Source of the DNA: Chara braunii
Lineage: Eukaryota; Streptophyta; Charophyceae; Charales; Characeae
Length of the DNA stretch: 32,698 nucleotides
Direction: 5' to 3'
Assembly: GCA_003427395.1 (NCBI GenBank)
Contig: BFEA01000266.1
Location: forward strand, 933,234 to 965,931
In this document: positions 20,330-30,437 of the stretch, in pieces
Position numbering within the stretch: position 1 is the stretch's first letter
How the letters are laid out: each line of letters starts with the position of its first letter
Translations under genes and position numbers: made by a program
Notes under the pieces: generated by a model
What the model saw: only the letters and a program-made list of their open reading frames with translations
Database searches by the model: none
What the model was told of the DNA's origin: nothing

Positions 20330-21540
20330 ATACCAGGGGCACAGAACAAAGCAACTATATAGATATCAGCCCCGATTCGACCATCTCTTAAATCCTATAT
20401 CTCGAATGAGGAAGAAGGCCAAGTGCCACCCCGAATTACAGAACACCAGAAAAACTGGATAGAACATGATTGATTAATTTCTTTTTTTTTTTCTTGGATA
20501 TCACGATTGAGCATGGAAAAATCCCCCCCACCCTCCCCTTTCCCCCTGTTCCGTCGCTGCCTCCGCCGAAAAAAGAATATCCTTATCACAGACGACCCCA
20601 GCTAAGAACAGCCCCACCCCCTCCCCAATCCCCCAGAGGCATTCAATTCCCACCCAAAAAATGCCTCTGCTTGCCCCTTACCCTAATCTGCCCCCGTTGA
20701 GGTTTGAAATCTACCCTCAGCCCCAGAAGAGAGTAATCTCCACAAATCTGCTCATACCCCCTTCAGGGCATCACTACCCACCTTTTGCAACCCCTACAGA
20801 GCTCACCCCCCCTTTCGATCAACCTACCCATTTAGAAAAATAATTCAAAAGACCGAAGGGAGAAATTTAAACAAAATTACTAGTTGAAATGATTGCACAG
20901 GAAGTATAGAGATCAGATTTTCTTTTTGAAATAACAATTACAAATAGAAATAAATTATGGGAAATGCTGTGGAGTTCCACGACAGAATCAGACTTGAACC
21001 GCCTGAACAAAAAAGAATGATTAATTAATTAGTAATTGATTAATTAGAATTTTCCAGGTATTAAAAAATACCATTCAGATTGGTTTATCATGAAGAACCA
21101 ATGTTTGAGTTACGGATGATGGGGATGATTGGGAATCTATCGGGAAAATATCAGGATTTTATTTAGAATTTTAATTGAAGATGATAATTACGATAATTTG
21201 ACAATATTGGAATTAGTATGTAAATTAGTGATGAGAAGACTGTATGATGGCTAAATAAAAACGGGAATTATATAGTTCAGACATATAAGTGACTAATATT
21301 CAAACAGAATAAGAGAGCTAAATAGGAATAAAATTGATGAGAATCATATTAAAGTTAATAATTAAACATCTTATCGAAAACAGATTCGTGCACAGAGAAA
21401 ACCAGAAATGCGCGAGACGCTCCTCCACCTTCCTCCCCACCTCTAACCCTATTTCCTTACCTCCCAATGCCCCCACCTTCCCTCCCCTTGTCCCCCTCCT
21501 TGACACCCTTCCTCTTTTATGCCCCATCGTTCCCCCCCCC
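20330..21540. other. C-rich then AT-rich DNA, no gene
   Basis: 20520-20830 is C-rich. 20830-21400 is AT-rich, with TTAATTAATTAG words near 21015-21050 and no frames of note. 21415-21540 is a pyrimidine tract leading into the minisatellite. Confidence 0.6.
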
Positions 21541-21692
21541 CGCCAAGCAGCTGGCACTCAGCATCCTGCCACACAGCCAGCGGCCAGCAGCCTGCCACGC
21601 AGGCAGTGCCCAGCAACCCTCCACGCAGCCAGCACACATCATCAGGCCACACAGCCAGCGCCCAGCATTTCGCCACACAGCCAGCACCACTC
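21541..21692. repeat. 26-bp minisatellite, about six units
   Basis: Imperfect units of 25-27 bp with the core GCCACACAGCCAGCGCCCAG. The unit is not a multiple of 3, so peptide readings change frame from unit to unit. A purine-rich tract (21720-21880) follows, opposite in bias to the pyrimidine tract before it. Confidence 0.88.
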
Positions 21693-21899
21693 ACCACTAA
21701 CCATCACACGGGTCTCCAGCAAACCAAACCGCAAGCAGGTGAGGATAAAGAAAACAAGGCGGCAAGGAAGGAAGAGATGATTAGAGAGGAGAAGGTGAAG
21801 GTGAAGGGTACAAGAGGAGAGCAGAATAGAGATAGAAAAAGGAAAGGAAGAGAGAATATCATGGAGGAGAAACTACCCTCCCCACTCTTCCTATACTCA

Positions 21900-22439
21900 C
21901 GCACCTCGATTATAACGAAGATGATGATGATAATCGACTGATGAGAACGGCCTGCGATGATGATACAATGCTACTACTATTCTGACGCTGTCGAAGATGA
22001 TGACGAAGAAGATGCTGGTGAAGACAATTTCAAATGCAGACACCGGTGCGATGACGAGCAGATGATGGGATTCCATGAGTTGAAGCAGACGAGACAGCAC
22101 CCCATCTGACGACTCCGCACTCGGTGACTTCTGTCAATCCTCCTCCCACTCCCCGTGATATCACTAAACTCCTCTCCACTCGCGGCAGCCGACCTCCCTC
22201 CACTAGAACCCACAAGCAAAAGAGCTAGAGTGAACCTCAAGAAGTCTGACTTTTTTTTTTTTTTGGTCAAACTTCCCTCCACACACCATGCCAGCCTGTA
22301 GCATCGCCCGTGTAAAGCGCGAAGCAGCGAGATGGCACCACGTGCTTTCAAAAGACAGAAGAGCACCAAGCTGCGCTGTTATTCCCTCCCTCTCGCCATT
22401 TAGACCCCTGCAAGTCTTGTCATGAGATCAATCAATGCT
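21900..22439. other. GAT-rich stretch, then no gene
   Basis: GATGATGATGATAATCGAC and GATGATGACGAAGAAGATG words lie at about 21918-22015, and a T14 run at 22251-22264. The remainder has no recognisable gene. Confidence 0.55.
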
Positions 22440-22925
22440 CTACCCAGCAAACGAGGTCCTTGCCGGAGTCGCCGCTGCCTGGTCAGCGCTGACGTGGCAG
22501 CATGGCCAGAAATAGTGTGTCCGCTTACCAGCCAGCATCGCACCTGCGCACCCCCAGCAGCGACCGCACAACCACCAGCAGCGGCTGCTAGCTCCTCCTG
22601 AAGCCCGCAACCACTCCGCTAGTCGTTGACACTTACCCCACCTGTGATACGCCCGCACTCTGCCAACCGCAACGACCCACTCCCACTGACCTTGCCCACG
22701 CTCCCTCCCGCAGTGCCCGCATGCTCCTACGGAAACATGCGCCCACACTGCCAGCAGAGCGCTCTTGCGAGCCGCTCTCGTCCTCCACGTCAGCTCCTCT
22801 GCCCATGCAGCTCCCCACCGCCAGCCAGCCCCCCGCTGCCTACCAGCGCCTTGCCTCACCGCCAGTGCCTCGCAGCCAGCCCACTCCTCTCTGCCAGCTA
22901 GCGCATTGCTGCCCACCAGCGCCTC
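22440..22925. repeat. GC-rich CCAGC low-complexity block
   Basis: Dense CCAGC, GCCAGC and CACCAGCG words without a strict period, similar in composition to the minisatellite at 21541. It abuts the integrase of element 2 and appears to have replaced the rest of it. Confidence 0.6.
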
Positions 22926-23640
22926 GCCATGCTGAGCCATCGTGGGCAGACGGCCTGAGGGCGGCCTGAGAGTGGCCTTGATGCGCTTCAAAAGTGATGT
23001 CCCAAACTTAGACGTGAAACAGGTCTCACCACCACAAACGATGTCTTTAGGAAAGCCCTTCAAACATATTCACCCGGTATGGAAATCTCCGCCAGCTCAT
23101 GAGGTTTGGTGTAATACCAGCAAGGAAGGAAGTTTGTGACATTGGTAAGGCAGTCCATCATCATGAGGATGTTGTGGTATCTCACCTGGTGGTGAGAAAA
23201 TGCCTGTGGTAATATCCACGATGATGGAAACACGGATCCAAAGTGGGATCAGAAGAGGTTGCAACACTACCAAAGGGGCGATGGTTGCGTTGCTTGCAGC
23301 ACGTGCAGACCTCACGTAAATCACAGCACCATGTGACATCGAACGCCAAGTCGGGCCAATGGAAGTACTGGCGGAGTCATCCAAATGTATGGTTGATGCT
23401 GAGGTGGTTGAGAATCAGGGTGCCGTGGTATTCGCCAAGTAACCTTGTTTGCAAGTGTTGGTCATTAGGTACATAAAGAACGAACTCGACACACGAGTGA
23501 AGGAGGAGAAACTCATTTTGATTGTGATAATGCGATGTCAGTGGATCCGAAGATGGAGTTCCTAATAGATGTAGGTTGCACTTACAAAGTGTCATTGCAG
23601 ATCCTCCTTACGAGTGGACATATGATGGACTGCAATGCCA
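22926..23640 (-). pseudogene. Element 2 integrase fragment
   Basis: LQTRLLGEYHGT (near 23480) matches the zinc-domain start of element 1's integrase. KGFPKDIVC and FTSKF, then SLLKRI (23063-22980), match the core around the second catalytic Asp. That Asp is lost: CGGETCF replaces CDRDTRF. Between these blocks the frame is broken several times. The match stops just before about 22926. Confidence 0.78.
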
Positions 23641-24000
23641 AGATTTGGGTGTTGGGACAAGGTATCTGCAAAACGGTTTGACTTTTCATCAATATGGTCG
23701 ATGATGAAGTCAAACTGGTCAATGTACCTCATCCAGCGTGTGTCGGTGTTGTTGATCGTCCCTTGAGTCTTGTGGAAAACAAGTGGATTGCTAGTTGTGA
23801 GCTACTTGAACTACCGGCATCTGAGAAGGAAATTTTGGCACTGTTTGAGTGCACTGCACATCATCAATTGAATGTATGGGGGGAACCTTCTCGGCAAAGT
23901 ACTCATGGAATGTTCGAACTTTCCATCATCCTGCTCAAGGACTGCAGCCAAGCCAAGGTGGGATCATAAATGCTCAAGAGGCAGGCACCAAGTTGGGTTA
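23640..24000 (-). pseudogene. Element 2 RNase H fragment
   Basis: Reading the minus strand gives IYDP, AVLEQDDG, NPLVFHKTQ, RWMRYIDQFDF, then KSNRFADTLSQ, collinear with element 1's RNase H and the tether after it. Frames change around AVLEQ and there are stops before NPLVF. The plus-strand open frame at 23694-23969 is its antisense shadow. Confidence 0.82.
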
Positions 24001-24004
24001 TGTG

Positions 24005-25080
24005 CCTTAGATGTTGATCACACTTCATGGTCGAAGAGGAAAGGTCAGTCCTTGCTCTCAAACTTGGATAAAGGTGTTAGTGACAGTTTAAATTGGGGAG
24101 TCGGTGTCATGCATCAGTTCTCCTCCACATTCTTCTATTCATTGGCACGTTGTTTCAGCAAAGGTTTCAGTGCCACTTGTGCACACACACAACGACAGAC
24201 TTTTGAACAACAGATGCGTCTTCCGACCTATGCGTACCTTTAATTTGGAAGAGTTTTCAAATGTTTTTAATGCACCTTCCCAACTACCCCATCTTGCAGG
24301 AGGTCATTCTTCGTGATAGGTCGTGCGACCGAAAGGCTATATCTACTATATGAGTGAGGAGGAGCTTGTAGTTCAACATGCATAACTCGACGACTTACAT
24401 GATGTGGATTACCCCTAGCAACCCACCATACGGCGTACAAATATGCGGAAGAAGAACAAAGACTTATTGTTATGCATTGACTACCATCACCTTAACGCAC
24501 AAATGGTGAAGGTGCTCTTTCGCGCATTGACAAGTTTCTCGAGCAGTTGGGAGGTGCAATTGTTTTCTCCAAATTGGATTTAAAGGCAGGGTATCATCAA
24601 GTTCAGATCCACCTACAAGATCAGTACAAATCGGCGTTCAAGATGCCAGATGGGCATTTCGATTGGGTAGTCATGCCTTTCAGCCTCACCAATGCCCAAA
24701 TGGCCTTCGAAGTGGCCATGATGACTGAGTTTTGTACGATGTGAGACCTTTTTCTTTTTCGCATTTTGTGCTTGTCTATTTGGACAACATTATTGTTTAC
24801 AACTGGGCTTTGGATGAGCATTTGGAGCATCTACGTTGTGTTTTGGAAACCTTTCGCCGGGCCAAGTACAAGGCAAAATGCAACAAGTGTGAATTTGTAT
24901 GACAAGAGTTTTTTGAGTATGTGCCACTTTGTCATGCCACAAGGCATTTGTTCTCTTTCCGACATGATTCATGTTCTCCAAGAATGGCCCGAACCCACTA
25001 ACGCCACAGAGGTCCAATATTTTCTTCGCCTCACAATTTATTATCAACCTTTCATCAACAGCTACGCCAAGAGGGTCCAG
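24005..25080 (+). pseudogene. Element 2 linker and RT, inverted segment
   Basis: On the plus strand: PPHSSIHWHVVSAK (linker), LEEFSNVFNAP, MSEEEL, FSKLDLKAGYHQV (24568-24606), VMPFSLTNA, WPEPTNATEV, then INSYAK (ends about 25076). These match element 1 in order. Stops and frameshifts are many. The YLDD region survives only as a diverged form in another frame near 24775-24790. The neighbouring protease and RNase H are on the other strand. Confidence 0.88.
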
Positions 25081-25104
25081 TGGTACCGTCTTCACCCGAA
25101 TAGA

Positions 25105-25456
25105 ACGACCGGTCTGATTGTGTGATGCTCCCTGCTAAGCAAGGAATGGCCACATCAAAACTAACTGCCTTACTTGCATGCGGTGCAAAATAAATGGGCA
25201 TGGAGTCGCCCACATGAAAACTGACTGCCTCCCATGCATGAGGTGTAAAATAGATGGGAACGGAATCAAATGTGAGGACCAAAAGTGGTTCAACTTGGCT
25301 TAAGGGCAGATCTAAATGGGCAGAATAGTCCTCAAAAATAAAAAAGTGAGGACCAATGGCTTCCCCGTGTACCCTGTGCACAAGAGAGGCTGGTTGCAAG
25401 GCAGTCTTGTACGGCGGTGTAGGGGATCCGATCACCACACTGCTGGTGGTATTCAC
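25105..25456 (-). pseudogene. Element 2 protease fragment with 60-bp duplication
   Basis: PIYFAPHASKAVSFDV followed by IPCLAGS corresponds to [16 protein letters not shown] and MPWLAS in element 1. The PIYF block occurs twice in frame because 25151-25210 and 25211-25270 are a 60-bp tandem duplication. The DSGA active site is not visible, and the block ends at the inversion junction. Confidence 0.78.
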
Positions 25457-25639
25457 TTTCTTGAGTGGGTCTTACCTTGCTGCAGCTGACTGTGTTTGAT
25501 GCTGCAACCTGAAGTCGCATGCAGGTCACTGTTGCACCGAAAACAATGGCCATACTTTTTACGAGTCACATAAGAACTGTGCGTGAGGTTGTAACATACC
25601 CACAGGGCTGAGCCTGATGTTATCCGATCCCAGAATAGG

Positions 25640-26580
25640 TAGGGATGTGTGTCTTACACTTGCCTTTAGGTTTGTGTGAAAAAACACCCACCAGGGCTGC
25701 TGCTACCGTTTTTCCCTCCCCTCGATCGGGGCATCAACCTGGTTCTCTTCAAGTACGATAGGCAGTTGCTGAGCAACCGCAAAGTACTGTTGTCCTGGAT
25801 GCGGCTTGGTCCTATCCACAGACTCTGAGGAAGAAGAAGATGAACCTGGTTGACGGTGCATGTTGCAGGCGGCAACATTGGTGCGGCATACTGCAGATGC
25901 CTTGTCGAGGAGCCCGGCTGACGTGATGAGTGAGTCAAAGGAGTTCGTAAGTTGCTGCTGAAGTAGGTCGCAAGACTGCTCAATGAACAATTGTTGGAAA
26001 CCTTCGGAAGCTGGTGGCATATTTGGCGTAGAAGCCACGTGCTGAAACTCAGCAATCCAATTTGCACTTGGCATGTTGTTCTGCTAGAAGGACATGATCT
26101 TCTTCATGGCCACAAGATTGGCAGTCAATATATCTTTTGTCTCCAAGTTCTGCATAGCTTCCGGCAAGTTTCCTAGCCTCGTCTCCAAGCTGCGAAGGTT
26201 CGAGGGCCCAAGCTGGGCACTGGTCCCGGAAGGAAGGTCTTTGAGAGCATCCTTCATCTCCTCGAAGTGTACGTACATGTCAGCAGTCACGTCGATTACT
26301 TCGTTGCTGTGCCATGATCTCAGCTTTTGTTGCCTTGCCTAACAGTTGGATCTTGTTAGGCTGGCGTTGATCTGCCAGGGCTTGACATAAGATTGAAAGT
26401 TACATCCTGCTGCAGCGCACAGATGGAGATGAGCTCAGAGACGCAAGACAACAAATTGCTGCAGTGTGGGTCTCCTTCTCCATCATTCTTCCAAGTAGCT
26501 GCTATTGTCTCCAAGGCTGTTTCCTGTCCAGTAGGTTGGAGCAGATAGTATTCTGCAATATTCTTGCAGTTTCTCAGCAG
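25640..26580 (-). pseudogene. Element 2 gag capsid region
   Basis: ANWIAEFQHVAS, LFIEQSCDLL and SFDSLITSAGLLDKA (26074-25900) match the TDWIAEYQHLTS segment of element 1 gag. Upstream, ETALETIAATWKNDGEGD and ISICALQQD (near 26540-26410) match TLLTMTAEWRTEAENGK and ATCITQQED. A Lys-rich HKPKGKCK near 25650 may be all that is left of the knuckle region. Confidence 0.78.
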
Positions 26581-27114
26581 GCTGTAACACTAACCGTTTT
26601 TTTTTTGTATTTTTTCTGAGTTCTGGGTCCTAAACCAGTAACTGAAAACAGGCCAAGACCGACGGGAACATTTCTATAAATTCCCTGAACTACTGTTAAG
26701 ACGGTACTACCGGACCTAAAACTTCGTTTCAGGCCTACACAGACTGTTGCTTTGTTACTGCCTCAGACCGGTACCGCTGTTACTGGAAAAGCACAGACCC
26801 ATAACTCGTAGCCGTGTCCTAGGTTCTAGGAGTCCGGTCCAGTAGGTTAGTGTAAGTCTACAAATATAGTCAGTCCAGAGAGCTAGGGATCTTTTGGTCG
26901 GTTAACCAGTTGGTCTTCAGTTGGTGAAGTACTGTTTGGAGATTGCGTTGACGCCGCCAGGCTGCCGAAGCGGTGAGAGCTTGGAGGCTGCTCCTAGGGT
27001 CTGGATTGCAGCACCGCCGAAGCATGCACTTCAGGCTGCTGAGCCTGGTGCCACCATATCTGTACTGTTAGGGTTCGGAGCTGCCATATCTTTTTCTACG
27101 TGACAGCTGTAACA
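26581..27114 (-). mobile_element. LTR-like interval between GCTGTAACA repeats
   Basis: GCTGTAACA is present at 26581-26589 and 27106-27114, enclosing about 516 bp. Read on the minus strand the interval begins TGTTACA and ends TGTTACA, so it has TG/CA ends. TATA-like words TATAAAT (about 26676) and AAATATAG (about 26862) occur inside. It separates two gag-like stretches of element 2, so it may be a nested solo LTR or a 9-bp-duplication insertion. The tail T10 near 26600 is a homopolymer. Confidence 0.4.
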
Positions 27115-27119
27115 GTTCT

Positions 27120-27856
27120 GGTTCTTCTTCAAGCTGAGGGGCCTTTCTTCTTCCTGCAGTTGGCGCTTTTCTTCCTCGGAGGTCTCCAACACAGCGCTGA
27201 GTCACCCAAGTGTTTTCTGAGGGGTGCTCAGGACTGTGGAGGCTGTAGAGGGTGGAGATGGTGGTCTGCAGGTTGAGTGCTGCATCTTCACGCTGCGCGC
27301 CATAGCCAAAGAGGTGGAGGTTGAAGTTGGAGGGTGGAGGAAGTTTCCAGAAGCTTGCTGAAGCTGCATTCTGAGTTTGTTCAAGGTTGTTTACTCTCGG
27401 TTGAGAATCTGATCCTGGGGTTGTTTGTGAAGCTGATTGAAATGCAGAGAGACGGGGGGACCGTGAATTGACATTTCATTCAATTCTATTTGAGTTTTGA
27501 GCTCCCGCTGTGCATATCTCAGTCTGGATTAGTGTTGATTCCTCTCCAAGTCTTCTTTATCACCTCGCATGAGTATGGGAACATGTCGATGCTCTGTTGG
27601 ATGGTGTTTCAATCAGCCACATAACAATTCTGTGCTGTGTGGCTACTTCTTTTGCAGCTGAAGCCTCCTGTCGGTGTTTGGCTTCCTCATCTGCCCGTGC
27701 TGTGTCCGGCCTCGGCCTTCGGGGCCACCTCAAAGTCTTCTGCATTTCTTCCTGCACGGCCAGCATACGGCCCCTGAAGGCTGCCACAGTCTCTTTGTCC
27801 TCTGCGGGACATGGGCACGTACAGCAAGGTCGCTAACATCAAGCGGTCCTCTGCAG
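27120..27856 (-). pseudogene. Possible element 2 gag N-terminus
   Basis: On the minus strand FRGRMLAVQEEMQKT, then ARADEEAKHRQEASAA (27787-27650), resemble the Ala/Glu/Lys/Gln-rich coiled coil of element 1 gag (YQARMLVWSTETKKRADD). The stretch 27550-27120 gives short frames with Ser/Pro-rich peptides and no clear match. Confidence 0.4.
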
Positions 27857-27930
27857 ACATGTCACCCGCTGATGTATCACGTGTCGACATGTCACCTGCT
27901 GACGTGTCGCACGCTGACGAGTCACGACTG
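27857..27930. repeat. 15-bp tandem repeat, five units
   Basis: Units ACATGTCACCCGCTG, ATGTATCACGTGTCG, ACATGTCACCTGCTG, ACGTGTCGCACGCTG and a 14-bp last unit. The 15-bp period reads as a pentapeptide series (DMSPA-like on the plus strand). Confidence 0.88.
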
Positions 27931-27987
27931 ACATGGCAACTTAACCAATTTCAACAATGAAAGGATGGTAGAAGAAGTGGGCAACAA

Positions 27988-27991
<4 letters not shown>

Positions 27992-28023
<32 letters not shown>

Positions 28024-28042
28024 GTGTGTGTGTGTGTGTGTG
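27992..28042. repeat. (GT)n microsatellite
   Basis: About 25 GT units with one GC interruption near 28018-28020. The DNA after it to about 28260 is rich in GCGC and GCATGCG words and has no gene. Confidence 0.97.
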
Positions 28043-28447
28043 GTGTGGTAGACACGAGAATGGCGCGTCCGCTAGCGCTCTCGCTGGAACACTTGCGATG
28101 TTCTGTTGCACGCGCATGCGGCCACAGGTGCTTACCAGTGTGCATGCGAGCGCATGAATGCGCGCAGTGGCACGCGTGGGAGTGCGCTGAAGCATGGAGG
28201 CACTCACGTAACAGAGGGAGTGCCAGTAAGCCTCTGATCACGGCTGTGTGCGAGTAAGAGCAGCCCATGCGGGAGTGGCAGAGTGCTTGCAAGTGGGCAG
28301 GCTATACAACACGGACGGGGTGGAAATGGTACTTTGGCCGGCTATCGAGGAGTGTCGTCTTTTCCGGCTTCGCTCCTCAATCCAGGCAGTGCAGCAGGCT
28401 TGCACGCGGAAAGAGGTGGAGACTTTCCTAGTTGAGGGATTGTCTTC

Positions 28448-29080
28448 ATGAGGGAATCCTTCACCTGCTCTACGTTGATAACGAGGGAGCGGGGAAGAGT
28501 TCTCCTGCGGGGAGTACCATACCCATTTGGAACAAAAGGGGAAAGCGCATCCGTGGTGCCACCGATGCTTGGCCGCATTCCCAACGCCAAAAAGGAACGA
28601 AACTATCGAGCGGTGGCTGTGCTGACGTGGCGATGATGGGACCGCATTTGGAGGAAAGTGGCACCGGACACCCCCTGGCCATGGTCTTGGCAAGCCATAC
28701 TGGCTGGACACTGTCCGGCAATGGAAAGTGCCCCCTCCTATGTGAGTAACTTGTATAGCTTGGGTAGACAGTCTGTCCTATGGGCGCTTTGGTGGCAGCG
28801 CTGCCTTCTGGTCTTAGAAGGGGTCAAGATTGAGGGCCCTGAATTGACAAGGCAGATAAGGGAACTAGTGCAATTGGAACTGACACGTGGATGGAGTGAC
28901 CTTAAGCCACAGTTAGACATTTTTCAGACAGACCGGGATGTAAAGAGGCAATTACGGGGTTCGGTATGGAATGGTTGGGCAGGCAACGGGGCTGATGGAT
29001 GGCCCGGATTGAGTGGACAGGGGACCGGGCCACTGCGACAGAGAAGAAATTCCGAGAGATTACAGACTCATCTTCAATGA
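28448..29080 (+). pseudogene. Unrecognised broken frame, possibly LINE tail
   Basis: One plus-strand frame of 211 codons, interrupted by a single TGA at 28634-28636. It reads RIPNAKKERNYRAVAVLTW, then WDRIWRKVAPDTPWPWSW, then SVLWALWWQRCLLVLEG and ELTRQIRELVQLELTRGW. Trp spacing and the W-x2-W-x2-R..EG pattern recall the region after RT in plant L1-type LINE proteins, but no RT motif is present to confirm it. The overlapping frames on the other strand look random. Confidence 0.35.
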
Positions 29081-29212
29081 CTGGACCCACATTGACCCAA
29101 CCTTCCCGATGAGGCCCCCGTTTGATTTCCTGGACCCATTCCCCCCTCACCCCCTGGCCCTGATGGAAGTTCTCATATGACTCGGCTGCAAGAGTGTGCC
29201 TTGAGCATGACA

Positions 29213-29245
29213 TGATCACGACAGGATCACGACATGATCACGACA
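29213..29245. repeat. 11-bp tandem repeat, three units
   Basis: TGATCACGACA, GGATCACGACA, TGATCACGACA in series, each holding a TGATCA-like palindrome. Confidence 0.93.
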
Positions 29246-29480
29246 AGATTGCAATAAGACTGGACCGGACGAGCCTGAGATAAGCCTCCCCGGTGCCCCC
29301 TGGGCGTTGCTTGCTGAAGGCCCCTCGAAAACCATCAAGGTTCTCACAAGCTGCACAGGTGCACATGGGTGCGCCTGAGCGGACGGGATGGCTTGTGTGT
29401 TGGTACATTCAGCTCTGAAGGGCAGTAGCCCTTGTATGCTTAGTCAGAAGATGCAAGTGGGGGCGACAATTGAGTGGTGA

Positions 29481-30437
29481 ATGACGATGGCGACTTCGGG
29501 TGATTTGCGGACAGAAGCAGTTGAGTGGTTTACAGCTGCCCAGGAGACTAGCGTGCGGTTCAGCCTTGCGGTGGCGATGCCGTCGATTTCGTGGCTTCGG
29601 AGTGTGATGCAGGGTCTATTGGAGATATCATGGGGGTTGGAGGAGGGTCCGCCCCCCCATCTGCATGCGATCTTGGATAGACCACGACGGGACAGATTGA
29701 TGCGGAGCCACTTTGAGGAGCTTGAGGAGGGGCAAGCTCTATACGCCGTGTTGGAGGCCCGATACTACGATAACGAGGACGACATCAGGGACGATGCCGA
29801 CAGCGACGCAAGTGCGACCGGCGGCCATGCTATCAACAATCTCAATGAAGCCAGCACCTATATTGTCGACGATCAAAATCACAATACCAACAACCACAAT
29901 GATGATGACAATAATAAGAGTGCCGATAATGATGGTGGCAAAGACTGCTTCGAAGGTGACGATGCCGCTCTCCTTGAGGCTGTTGACGACAACAACATTA
30001 ACATCAGTCTTGATGACAACAACAACAACAACAAAAACACCACCGGTGATGTCAGCGATCTGTATGAAGATGATATCAATGTGCTTATCAAGAACATCAA
30101 GGACGGCACCATCAATAACAATAACGACGATGACTCCAATAACAACAATAACAACTGCAATTCGGCTGGAGACAATACGCCGGGGAACCGCGACGACTGC
30201 AACAATGGTGTTAGTAACAACAACAAAGCCGGCGACAACAAAAATGCACAGATAACAATAGCGTCACTCACGGAGCGGGCGCAAAAAGCAATAGCAACAA
30301 CTGTACTGTGCATGACGGTACTGTGCGTGACGGTGAAACGGGAGGATGGATTTTCAACTTGTGCGCGCCAGGAAACGACGATGCTTGCCGGTGTTTTTTG
30401 GGGTTTGATCAGGGGAATGGGCGAGTGGGGTGTATGA
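29481..30437 (+). CDS. Hypothetical Asn/Asp-rich protein, 318 aa
   Basis: The longest intact frame in this part of the window. Residues 1-110 are of normal complexity with alternating hydrophobic and charged segments (SWLRSVMQGLLEISWGLEEG, FEELEEGQALYAVLEARYYD). Residues 110-260 are Asn/Asp-rich low complexity from AAC/GAT repeats. The C-terminus has a hydrophobic run, ATTVLCMTVLCVTV, that could be a membrane segment. I recognise no domain. It could be a real gene or exon or a chance frame held open by trinucleotide repeats; a plain ATG in ordinary context is the only start evidence. Confidence 0.35.
   Translation: MTMATSGDLRTEAVEWFTAAQETSVRFSLAVAMPSISWLRSVMQGLLEISWGLEEGPPPHLHAILDRPRRDRLMRSHFEELEEGQALYAVLEARYYDNEDDIRDDADSDASATGGHAINNLNEASTYIVDDQNHNTNNHNDDDNNKSADNDGGKDCFEGDDAALLEAVDDNNINISLDDNNNNNKNTTGDVSDLYEDDINVLIKNIKDGTINNNNDDDSNNNNNNCNSAGDNTPGNRDDCNNGVSNNNKAGDNKNAQITIASLTERAQKAIATTVLCMTVLCVTVKREDGFSTCARQETTMLAGVFWGLIRGMGEWGV

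Larger units (their letters stand above)
22926..27935 (-). mobile_element. Element 2: decayed Gypsy with internal inversion
   Basis: Homologous to element 1 throughout. On the minus strand from high to low coordinates come gag N-terminal sequence, an LTR-like interval, gag capsid, protease, then RNase H and integrase. The RT part lies on the plus strand between protease and RNase H. Every domain carries stops and frameshifts. No integrase C-terminus, chromodomain or 3' LTR is visible; the CCAGC block begins where they should be. Confidence 0.8.

Noticed and set aside
21541-21692. CRISPR-like array
   Set aside because: Units are contiguous and diverged with no spacers, and the context is eukaryotic.
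21334-21941. Overlapping Pro/Ala-rich ORFs over the 26-bp repeat
   Set aside because: Several frames stay open because of the repeat and base bias; none has a domain.
23694-23969. 91-codon plus-strand ORF
   Set aside because: It is the antisense of the RNase H fragment of element 2.
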